From Pyramidobacter piscolens (GTDB taxonomy: Bacteria; Synergistota; Synergistia; Synergistales; Dethiosulfovibrionaceae): DNA of 64,000 bases. Of this stretch, positions 8,483 through 15,429 are shown in pieces. The position numbers and the translations under genes were made by a program. The notes under the pieces were generated by a model. It searched no databases and had not been told where the DNA came from. It saw only the letters and a program-made list of their open reading frames with translations. The number at the start of each line of letters is the position of its first letter. Within the stretch, counting starts at the first letter, position 1. The stretch spans positions 22,088 to 86,087 of the forward strand of contig SFDM01000029.1 in assembly GCA_004558205.1 (NCBI GenBank). Direction: 5' to 3'.

Positions 8483-9766
8483 ATGAGATTGGAACTTCGC
8501 AAAGCTCACGTGAAGGGCCTTGAGTGGGGAAGCCCCACTCGCGTGGAGCAGGGCGTGCTCTACGTGGACAAACAGGCCCTGATCGAGGCGCTGCAGGACG
8601 ACCGCATTGAGAGCTGGGACGTGGATCTCGCCCGTCCCGGCGAGTCGGTGCGCATCATCCCCGTCAAGGACGTGATCGAACCCCGCGTCAAACTCGAGGG
8701 CGGCGAGAGCTATTTCGCTTCCGTGGTGGGCCCCAACGACACCGTAGGCGAGGGCGCGACCTTCGTGCTCGACGGCGCGGGAGTGGTCACCGTGGGTCCC
8801 ATCATGGCCTTCCAGGAAGGCTTTATCGACATGTCGGGCCCCGCGGCCAAGTTCAGCCCCTTCGCGGGACTGTTCAACGTGGTGGTCAGCGCCGTGCCCG
8901 TCAAGGACCTGGAGAAGCACCAGTACGAAGAGGCTCTGCGCGTGGCGGGACTGAAGGCCGCCGTCCACCTGGCGGAATGCTGCAAGGGCGCGGCTATCGA
9001 CGCCACCGAAGTCTACGAGAAGGGCACCGTGGCCGAGGAGCTGAAAAAGTATCCCGACCTGCCGCCGGTGGTCCATCTCTGCATGTGCATTACCCAGGGA
9101 CTGCTCCACGACACCTACGTCTACGGCGCCGACGTGAAGCACACTCTGCCTACGCTGCTCCATCCCAACGAAGTGCTGGACGGCGCCATGGTCTCGGGCA
9201 ACTGTGTGTCCGCCTGCGACAAAACCACCACTTGGCACCACCTGCACGACCCCGTGGTGGCCGAACTCTACGCCCAGCACGGCAAGACCGTCAACTTCCT
9301 CGGCATGATCCCCACCCAGGAATCCACGGTCCTGGCCGGCAAGGAGCGCGCCTCTTCGTTCAACGCCCGCCTCGCCCACGAGCTGGGAGCCAAGGGCGTC
9401 ATCATCACCGAAGAAGGCTACGGCAACCCCGACACGGACCTCTGCATGAACGTCAACAAGTGCGAAGCCCTGGGCATCAGCTCCGTGGTCATCGCCGACG
9501 AAGCCTCTGGCACCGAAGGCGCGAGCCAGGGCCTAGCCGACGCCACGCCCAAGATGACGGCCTTCGTCTCCTGCGGCAACGTGAACGAGATGCTTGAAGT
9601 GCCCGCCATGGACAAGGTTATCGGCTACATCGAGTCCATCGCCCACGTCTCGGGCGGCGCGGCTGAAAGCCTTCGTCCCGACGGCTCCATGTACGTGGAG
9701 CTCCAGTCCATCATCGGTTCCACCTGCGAGACCGGCTTCAACAAGTCCGGCTCTCTCTGGGTTTAA
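8483..9766 (+). CDS. grdG: Grd reductase component B, pyruvoyl proprotein (GrdE/GrdG/GrdI type; probably sarcosine-specific)
   Basis: Precursor of the two small subunits of substrate-specific protein B of a glycine/sarcosine/betaine reductase, 427 residues. In this family the chain is cut before a cysteine that becomes the pyruvoyl group; the motif SGNCVSACDK is present with N240-C241 at the cut. It differs from the second copy (53161-54453) around and after this site (KTTTWHHL instead of KNSTYVHL), arguing for another substrate. The selenoprotein subunit follows 15 bp downstream. The neighbouring N-carbamoylsarcosine amidase gene points to sarcosine; betaine is the main alternative. The symbol is therefore provisional; membership of the family is certain. 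Confidence 0.75.
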   Translation: MRLELRKAHVKGLEWGSPTRVEQGVLYVDKQALIEALQDDRIESWDVDLARPGESVRIIPVKDVIEPRVKLEGGESYFASVVGPNDTVGEGATFVLDGAGVVTVGPIMAFQEGFIDMSGPAAKFSPFAGLFNVVVSAVPVKDLEKHQYEEALRVAGLKAAVHLAECCKGAAIDATEVYEKGTVAEELKKYPDLPPVVHLCMCITQGLLHDTYVYGADVKHTLPTLLHPNEVLDGAMVSGNCVSACDKTTTWHHLHDPVVAELYAQHGKTVNFLGMIPTQESTVLAGKERASSFNARLAHELGAKGVIITEEGYGNPDTDLCMNVNKCEALGISSVVIADEASGTEGASQGLADATPKMTAFVSCGNVNEMLEVPAMDKVIGYIESIAHVSGGAAESLRPDGSMYVELQSIIGSTCETGFNKSGSLWV

Positions 9767-9781
9767 GGAGGCGTTTTTACC

Positions 9782-11095
9782 ATGACATTCAGAGTGGTTC
9801 ATTATATCAACCAGTTCTACGCCAACATCGGCGGCGAAGAGATGGCCCACGTGGGCCCCGAGAAGCGCGAGGGCAAGGTCGGCCCGGGCACCGCGCTGGC
9901 CGCCGTCTTCGGCAAGGACGCCGAGATTGTGGGCACCGTCATCTGCGGTGACAACTACTTCAACGAGCATAACGAAGAGGCCAAGAAGCAGCTCCTCGAG
10001 ATGGTCAAGAGCTTCAACCCCGACGCCCTCGCGGCCGGCCCCGCTTTCTTCGCCGGACGCTACGGCATGGCCTGCGGCGACTTCTGCGCCACCGTACAGG
10101 AAGAGCTGGGCATCCCCGCCGTAACGGGCATGTTCCCCGAGAACCCCGGCGCCGAGTCCTTCAGCAAGAAGGTCTACATCGTCAAGACCGCCAACAGCGC
10201 CCGCGGCATGAAAGACGCCGCTCAGGGCATGGGCCGGCTGCTGCTCAAGCTGCTCAAGAAGGAAGAGCTGGGCCCCGCCGCCGCGGAGAACTACCTGCCC
10301 CGCGGACGCCGTAAGGTCTTCTTCCACGAGAAGAACGGCGCTCAGCGCGGCCTGGAGATGCTCCTCGCCAAGATGAAGGGCGAGCCCTTCCAGACCGAGT
10401 ACGAGATGCCCACCTTCAACAAGATTGAACCCTGCGCCCCAGTGAAGGACATCAAGAAGGCCACCATCGCCCTGATCACCTCCGGCGGCATCGTGCCCAA
10501 GGGCAACCCCGACAAGATCCGCGTGTCCTCCGCCGAGTCCTATGGCCGCTACGACATCTCCGCGCTCGACGACCTGACCCCGGATAATTACGAGTCCATC
10601 CACGGCGGCTACGACACCCAGTGGGCCAACCAGAACCCCGACGTGGTCCTGCCCCTGGACGTGCTGCGCCAGATGGAGAAGAACGGCGAGATCGGCAAGA
10701 TCTACAAGTATGTGTACTGCACCACCGGCACCGGCACCGGCGTTTCCTGGGCCGAGAAGTTCGGTCAGGAAATAGGGCCAGAGCTCAAAGCCGCCGGCGT
10801 CGACGCGGCCATACTCACCTCCACCTGAGGATCCTGCACTCGATGCGGTGCATCGATGTCACGCGAAATTGAAAAGGCGGCAGGAATCCCGGTGGTCCAG
10901 ATCGCGACGATCGTCCCGATCATGGTGACCGTCGGCTCGAACAGAATCGTTCCCGGCGTCGCTATTCCTCACCCCGTAGGCAAACCCGAACTGGGCGACG
11001 AAGAGGACAAGAAGACGCGCAGCAAACTGCTGCACAAGGCCCTGGAGGCCATGGTCACGCCCATCGACAAGCAGACCATCTTCAAGGCATTGTAA
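9782..11095 (+). CDS. grdF: Grd reductase component B selenoprotein subunit (GrdB/GrdF/GrdH type; probably sarcosine)
   Basis: Large subunit of protein B that binds the substrate through the pyruvoyl group and carries the selenocysteine that attacks it. The frame runs for 348 codons to TGA at 10826-10828 and then continues in the same frame to 11095; read through, it gives 437 residues with Sec349 in TST-U-GSCTRCGAS, matching the family's U-x-x-C motif. Ending at the TGA would remove the C-terminal 88 residues, which are conserved (PVVQIATIVPIM, VAIPHPVG). A hairpin with a CGGTG loop follows the TGA (10840-10856). Choice of sarcosine rather than betaine rests on context only. It works with GrdA and protein C, which are not in this locus. 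Confidence 0.82.
10840..10856 (+). promoter_or_regulatory. candidate SECIS hairpin of the grdF-type gene
   Basis: Six-base stem TCGATG/CATCGA with loop CGGTG, starting 11 nt after the UGA at 10826-10828. The second grdB gene has the same loop and a stem with one swapped A-T pair, which supports a selected RNA structure. The GGT in the loop fits bacterial SECIS loops. Confidence 0.6.
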
Positions 11096-11102
11096 ATAAA
11101 TT

Positions 11103-11187
11103 AAGAGTGTGAAGAGCTGGGAGCGAAGCTGAAATTTCCTTCAAGAAACTTCAACTTCACTCACGGCTCTCCACACTCACTTTAAAT
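11103..11187 (+). other. long imperfect intergenic hairpin
   Basis: Between the grdF-type gene and the grdX-like gene the arms around AGTGTGAAGAGC and GGCTCTCCACACT pair imperfectly over about 35 bp, with several G-T steps, around a CCTTCAAG loop. No T tract follows. It may be an RNA-processing or attenuation signal that sets different levels of the genes on either side. Confidence 0.5.
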
Positions 11188-11208
11188 TTCGGAAAGGAAG
11201 GCACGCAG

Positions 11209-11568
11209 ATGATCATTACCAACAACCCCGACGCAGCGGAGGCAAAACTATTGGAGACAGAGTTCGTACAAGGGACGCCTCTGGACGTTCTTCAAAGGGT
11301 TTCCGAGCGGCTCGACGGAGGGATGCATCTCGTGACGCCTCCCCTTTCGGCCAACAACAGATTGAACCGAAACCCCTACAGATCCATCATCATGAGCTCC
11401 AAAGTCTCATGGTCCGGCAACGAATTTGACCTGCTTGAACGCGGGAGAAACCATCTCGCGCAGCAGGGATTTGTGAACGATATCTCAGCTGACGCGGATT
11501 ATCGCTGGATCGACCTTGAACATCTCAGAACCGCCGTTGAAGAGGCTAAAGCCTACAAAACTCTATAG
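11209..11568 (+). CDS. grdX: GrdX-like protein
   Basis: Small protein of 119 residues related to GrdX, an accessory protein of unknown function encoded in Grd operons. The N-terminus MIITNNPDAAEAKLL matches the LTNNP start of the better recognisable copy at 54613-55005, and residues near 60-75 (NNRLNRNPYRSIIMS) correspond to the HPLYGNF region there. A GGAAAGGAAGG ribosome-binding site precedes the ATG. It follows the component B genes on the same strand after a long hairpin and precedes a YkvI-like membrane protein. The two GrdX copies are strongly diverged from each other, in line with the different substrates proposed for the two loci. Confidence 0.7.
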   Translation: MIITNNPDAAEAKLLETEFVQGTPLDVLQRVSERLDGGMHLVTPPLSANNRLNRNPYRSIIMSSKVSWSGNEFDLLERGRNHLAQQGFVNDISADADYRWIDLEHLRTAVEEAKAYKTL

Positions 11569-11625
11569 CCTTGGGATCTTCGCGCGGTTCTTTTTCAACA
11601 AAAAATATGCGAGAGGATTGATAGG

Positions 11626-12723
11626 ATGGAACAGAAAGTCGATGGAATCAACGTACTTAAGTTTGCGGGAGCTTTTATCGCTTTCCTGATCGGCGCAGGG
11701 TTCGCCACAGGACAGGAAGTGTTTCAATACTTTGCGGCCTACGGCTATGAAGGAATCTGGGTAGCGCTGGGAACCCTTCTGGGGCTGGGCTATGCCGGGG
11801 GCGATGTCATCGCCGTCGGATACAGCGTGAAATTCGACAATACGAACGACATCTATCGTTATTACTGTGGTAAATATATCGGCGGCTTCTATGACTATTT
11901 CTCCACGATTTTCATCTACATGTCCTACATCGTCATGCTGGCGGGCGCCGGAGCCACAGTGGCGCAGCACTACGGCATGGCTCCTCTGACCGGCGGGCTC
12001 ATCATGCTGGCGCTCTCCGTGGGCACGGTCGTTCTCGGCCTAGGCAAGATCGTGGACATCATCGGCTGCCTCGGCCCCTTAATCGTGCTCATCGCCCTGG
12101 GCGTTGGCGTGGGCGCCATTATGATGAACCCCGCGGGGATTTCTGTCGGCGCAGAGCTGACCAAGAATCCGGAATTCCTGAGCACGATTACAAGAGTCGG
12201 CAATAACTGGATTGCCTCAGTCGCTTCTTATGTGGGGTTCTGCATGCTCTGGCTCGCGGCCTTCCTAGCCGCGCTGGGACAGAAGGCCAACAGTACCAAA
12301 GAAGCCCTAACGGGTACGTCTCTGGGCGCGATCGGCTTCACCCTTGGCGCGCTGATCCTCATGCTCGGCTTCCTGGCTCACATGAGCGAAGTATCCACGG
12401 CCGATATCCCTTCGCTGATCATCGCCGCCCAAATCTGGGCGCCCGTGGCTTCGGCGTTCTGTATCATCATCATGGCAGGCATCTACACCACGGCCGTTCC
12501 TCTTCTATGGTCCGTCTCGGCCCGCTACGCTCAGGAGAAGACGCCCAAGTTCTACGCCCTCACAATCGGTCTGGGCATAGTCGCCTGCGTGATCGCTTTC
12601 TCGGTCAACTTCAAGACCATTGTTAACGTGATCTACGGCATCAACGGCTACGTGGGCATCCTCCTGATCGTCTTCATGCTTGCTAAACGCTTCGGCCTCA
12701 GCAAGCTCGGAATGAACAAATAG
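11626..12723 (+). CDS. YkvI-like membrane protein, putative transporter
   Basis: Integral membrane protein of 365 residues with about ten hydrophobic segments. The first segment has IGAGFATGQEVFQYFAAYG, the signature of the YkvI group, which belongs to the broad LeuT-fold amino-acid/cation symporter superfamily. Later segments contain GAGATVAQHYG and the terminal NVIYGINGYVGILLIVF. It ends the plus-strand Grd run and is followed by a bidirectional terminator. By position it is a candidate importer for the substrate of the neighbouring Grd reductase (sarcosine, betaine or a precursor); this is inference, since no YkvI protein substrate can be deduced from sequence alone. Confidence 0.75.
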   Translation: MEQKVDGINVLKFAGAFIAFLIGAGFATGQEVFQYFAAYGYEGIWVALGTLLGLGYAGGDVIAVGYSVKFDNTNDIYRYYCGKYIGGFYDYFSTIFIYMSYIVMLAGAGATVAQHYGMAPLTGGLIMLALSVGTVVLGLGKIVDIIGCLGPLIVLIALGVGVGAIMMNPAGISVGAELTKNPEFLSTITRVGNNWIASVASYVGFCMLWLAAFLAALGQKANSTKEALTGTSLGAIGFTLGALILMLGFLAHMSEVSTADIPSLIIAAQIWAPVASAFCIIIMAGIYTTAVPLLWSVSARYAQEKTPKFYALTIGLGIVACVIAFSVNFKTIVNVIYGINGYVGILLIVFMLAKRFGLSKLGMNK

Positions 12724-12755
12724 TTTCTGAAACCTTCTGTATTACACACTCCACT

Positions 12756-12798
12756 AAGAAGCCGCGCCGCTCCCTGCCCTGGGGCTGCGCGGCTTCTT
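12756..12798. terminator. bidirectional terminator
   Basis: Perfect 12-bp stem AAGAAGCCGCGC/GCGCGGCTTCTT between the convergent YkvI-like gene and the minus-strand membrane gene, with short T tracts on both sides. Confidence 0.75.
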
Positions 12799-13475
12799 TA
12801 ACTCCAATCTCCTGCGTTATCCCGTTTCTTCTGCGTAAAAAGCGCGAAGCCTATGGTGCTGAAGGAACACAGAACGACTACCGACCATGTGGGAAGTACC
12901 TTTACACATCCGAGCAATATGACGGCCACGGCTGTCGCAAAAAAGGCATACTTGGGATGCTTCGTGGCAAAGATAGCGAACAAACCGCCAAAGATGGACG
13001 GCAACACGTAATTCAGAGCGGTGAGAAGGATGGGCGGAAACAGGGAGATGACGAAGTTGCCCGCAATCGCCGCAATCGTCGTTACGAAAAGGTTGGTAAT
13101 GATCGAACCAGCCATGCCGAGGGTCGCCACGATCTCGCCCTCGTGAGTCCCCGCGTTGACCTCCAGAACTTCCTGAGCTACGATGGCACAAGGAACTCGC
13201 ATATTAGCGATATTACCTGAGAGGAAGGCCATATAGGTTCCGGCGACGCCTAAAATCGGGAAGTAAGAAATAGGAGTCATAAAGTACTCTACGCCGTAGA
13301 TAGAAGCGATCATAAACCAGGCTGTAAAGATCGTACCGGCCGTCGGCACGGCATCATATGCCCACCAGAGGTACAGCACCGGGAAAAAGCACAGTGGAAC
13401 TGCGAGCAACAGAGTCCACATGCCAGCGCGAATGATAGGTCTGGTAAATACGCTGTCATAATTATCCATTTCCAT
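12798..13475 (-). CDS. membrane protein, partner of DUF5058 protein
   Basis: Hydrophobic protein of 225 residues with six or so membrane segments. The start chosen is the ATG after AGGAGG (giving MEMDNYDSVFTRP); the open frame continues further upstream but runs into the preceding gene in another frame. It begins 12 bases after the stop of the DUF5058 gene, so the two are a translational pair. Recognisable stretches are GTYMAFLSGNIANMRVPCAI and AGSIITNLFVTTIAAIAGN. No function is established for the pair that I can name; equal size and pairing suggest a two-subunit transporter. Lying beside N-carbamoylsarcosine amidase, it may carry that enzyme's substrate or product (inference). Confidence 0.75.
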   Translation of the reverse strand: MEMDNYDSVFTRPIIRAGMWTLLLAVPLCFFPVLYLWWAYDAVPTAGTIFTAWFMIASIYGVEYFMTPISYFPILGVAGTYMAFLSGNIANMRVPCAIVAQEVLEVNAGTHEGEIVATLGMAGSIITNLFVTTIAAIAGNFVISLFPPILLTALNYVLPSIFGGLFAIFATKHPKYAFFATAVAVILLGCVKVLPTWSVVVLCSFSTIGFALFTQKKRDNAGDWS

Positions 13476-13486
13476 GCCGGCGCCTC

Positions 13487-14176
13487 CTAGGATAGGGTAA
13501 TCACGGCGGCGGCCATGCCCGCGAGCATAGCGATCCCGAGATTGTATTCGCGAAGCCATTTGGGTGCGAAGCGGATCAGCAGGCACATCGTCACAATGGC
13601 TGTAATCACCGCCGCAAGGTGTGGGGAGGAGCGGAATCCCTGATCGGCAGCCAGGTAACTGGCCGTCCCTAAAACGGCAGCGCCGCAAATTTCTGACATG
13701 ACGGCAATGTTTCCACCGGTCAATTTTTTCATGAGTCCGCTCATCTTGTCAGTGAAAAGTCCGCAGAAAACAAGCCAGCCGCATCCATTCAGAGTCATCG
13801 TCCACGTCGAAGCCGCAAACGCTATAAGCCCATATTCAGCCGAGTTCAGCTCTACTCCCATGGCTTTCGCGCCTATGGTGGTCGCCGTCAGTTCCGTCGT
13901 GGCGGCCCCTATAAAGGACAGGCGCAGCCATGTGACAGGGGCCCCAATGACAGCCATCATGCCTATCATGACAATGAAAATGGCAAGCGACGGACCAATG
14001 GCGGACATTGCACCGACTTTAAAAGCTTTCGTACACTGCTCAGACGTAAGTCCAACTGAAGGCGCGGCAATATAAGCGCGGCGTGAAAACAGCCAGGCCT
14101 GCACGCCCACGATCAGCACCGCTGGAAGGCACATAAGCCATAAAACTGGACTGTTAGCTATTCGCAAGTAATCCAA
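13487..14176 (-). CDS. DUF5058-family membrane protein
   Basis: Membrane protein of 229 residues that I recognise as the DUF5058 family, with MDYLRIANSPVLWLMC at the start and the conserved SAIGPSLAIFIVMIGMM segment near residue 60. The start is taken as TTG at 14176 because an AAGAAGAAGGTG site lies six bases upstream and the family usually begins MDYL; a GTG three codons earlier would overlap that site. It is followed after 12 bases by a second membrane protein of the same size, and lies downstream of the N-carbamoylsarcosine amidase on the same strand but beyond that gene's terminator. Function unknown; probably half of a two-protein transport system. Confidence 0.78.
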   Translation of the reverse strand: MDYLRIANSPVLWLMCLPAVLIVGVQAWLFSRRAYIAAPSVGLTSEQCTKAFKVGAMSAIGPSLAIFIVMIGMMAVIGAPVTWLRLSFIGAATTELTATTIGAKAMGVELNSAEYGLIAFAASTWTMTLNGCGWLVFCGLFTDKMSGLMKKLTGGNIAVMSEICGAAVLGTASYLAADQGFRSSPHLAAVITAIVTMCLLIRFAPKWLREYNLGIAMLAGMAAAVITLS

Positions 14177-14229
14177 TGTGGTCACCTTCTTCTTAAGTTC
14201 GGGCAGGCATCGTTATGCCTGTTTTTTCC

Positions 14230-14272
14230 AAAAAAGGCAGGCGGCACAAAACTTGGAAGAATCCGCCCGCCC
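14230..14272 (-). terminator. terminator of the N-carbamoylsarcosine amidase gene
   Basis: On the minus strand GGCGGGCGG pairs with CCGCCTGCC and is followed by TTTTTT. Just beside it, at about 14202-14227, GGCAT-CGTT-ATGCC followed by GTTTTTT forms a second terminator in the plus direction, insulating the DUF5058 pair from the amidase gene. Confidence 0.75.
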
Positions 14273-14310
14273 TTCTGGACAATCTATACTACAGCTACGC
14301 TGCTCTGGAT

Positions 14311-15045
14311 CTACTTATCGTAGAGACGCTCGTGCTTGCGATATACAGAGGGGTCGATGCCTTCAAGGTATTTGACGACTTCATCGACCGGCACCACGTC
14401 GGCAAACTTGGCTTCCATGTCAAAAAGGTTCCACTCAATGACACCGGGGACTCGATCGCCAACAGTTCCTTCGGGGACGATGGTCTTGAAGCCGTACCCT
14501 GTGGAGTCCATGACGGTGTGGCGCACGCAGGCGCAGGATGTAGCCCCCATCACGATGACCGTATCGACGCCAAGGAAGTTAAGGGTCTGCGCGAGATGGG
14601 TGCCAAAGAAGTTCGACGCGTATTTCTTGTGGATCACGGGCTCTTCAGGGCGCGGCTTAAGCTTGGGATCGATCTGCATCCAGTCGGAGTCGATATCGAG
14701 GGCGCTCATGGGGATCTTTTCATCCCAGCGGGGAAGGTCCCACTGTTGTTTGCCTACGTACCCCGTCGTGGTGTGGAAAATGGGAACGCCCGATTTTCTG
14801 CCGGCTTCAAGGACTTTCAGAGCTTCCGCGCAAACTTCCACCGAGTGGTCGCAGGTAAAAGGATGGCCCTCGCTCATCCACGCCTTGGCCATATCCACGG
14901 TGGTGATGGCGGGAGCCTTGCCGTACCCCATTTTTCTCATGAATCCTCGTTCTTTGTAGATCTTTCTGGCCTCTGCGAAGGCTTCCTTCAGCAGAGCTTC
15001 GTTAAAGCCGTAATTGTCGATAAATTTGTAATCTTTATTTTCCAT
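14311..15045 (-). CDS. N-carbamoylsarcosine amidase
   Basis: Cysteine hydrolase of the isochorismatase-like superfamily, 244 residues from MENKDYKF. N-carbamoylsarcosine amidase releases ammonia and CO2 from N-carbamoylsarcosine and yields sarcosine, the last hydrolytic step of the creatinine/N-methylhydantoin route. The catalytic triad of the characterised Arthrobacter-type enzyme is in place: D51 (TTVDMAKAW), K140 (HKKYASNFFGT) and C173 (SCACVRHTVMD). The later stretch GDRVPGVIEWNLFDMEAKF is a particularly specific match to that family. It is divergent from a large HTH regulator and next to a second Grd reductase locus, which would consume sarcosine. A different N-carbamoyl substrate is possible, but the family call is strong. 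Confidence 0.85.
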   Translation of the reverse strand: MENKDYKFIDNYGFNEALLKEAFAEARKIYKERGFMRKMGYGKAPAITTVDMAKAWMSEGHPFTCDHSVEVCAEALKVLEAGRKSGVPIFHTTTGYVGKQQWDLPRWDEKIPMSALDIDSDWMQIDPKLKPRPEEPVIHKKYASNFFGTHLAQTLNFLGVDTVIVMGATSCACVRHTVMDSTGYGFKTIVPEGTVGDRVPGVIEWNLFDMEAKFADVVPVDEVVKYLEGIDPSVYRKHERLYDK

Positions 15046-15241
15046 GATGATACCCTTCCCTTCCGTCTCTGTCATATAAAGTATTATTTTCTTACGTCTC
15101 ACTCACGATGATCGTCAACCTGCTCCGGATACAGGCCAACTTAGCTATGCAGGACTCCCGAAAAAAGATATCCCCTTTGGGAATTGTGCACTCGTCCCAA
15201 GGAATCTGGTCATTTGACGTCTTTTTTCCGTCCTTGAAAAG

Positions 15242-15270
15242 AGTATAGTAAAAATCACCTTGCTTGTAAA
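15242..15270 (-). promoter_or_regulatory. promoter of the N-carbamoylsarcosine amidase gene
   Basis: TTTACA, 17-bp spacer, TATACT on the minus strand, about 200 bp upstream of the amidase start. An inverted repeat lies 16 bp upstream of the -35 box, a typical activator position. Confidence 0.55.
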
Positions 15271-15285
15271 TATGTAGTCAAATAG

Positions 15286-15309
15286 TTGTCATGCTTTGTA
15301 CTATGACAA
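15286..15309. promoter_or_regulatory. 24-bp inverted repeat, likely operator
   Basis: Perfect arms TTGTCAT and ATGACAA separated by 10 bp, in the gap between the amidase gene and the divergent HTH regulator. A further ATGACA half-site follows at 15313. It is a good candidate binding site for the regulator encoded at 15430-16947. The remaining part of the 15046-15429 gap shows nothing else recognisable. Confidence 0.5.
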
Positions 15310-15429
15310 AACATGACAGAAGAAATAATTTTATCTCCGATAAATTACAAACTTGTGCAGCATAATACACTTAGAGATGAAGGAGATAACGGTTTTCAAA
15401 AACTGTTTTCAGGAAAAGGAGCGATAAAA

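Noticed and set aside
10826..10828. TGA as a true stop making grdB-type gene a pseudogene
   Set aside because: The downstream frame is conserved, carries the U-x-x-C motif, and the paralogue has TGA at the same place.
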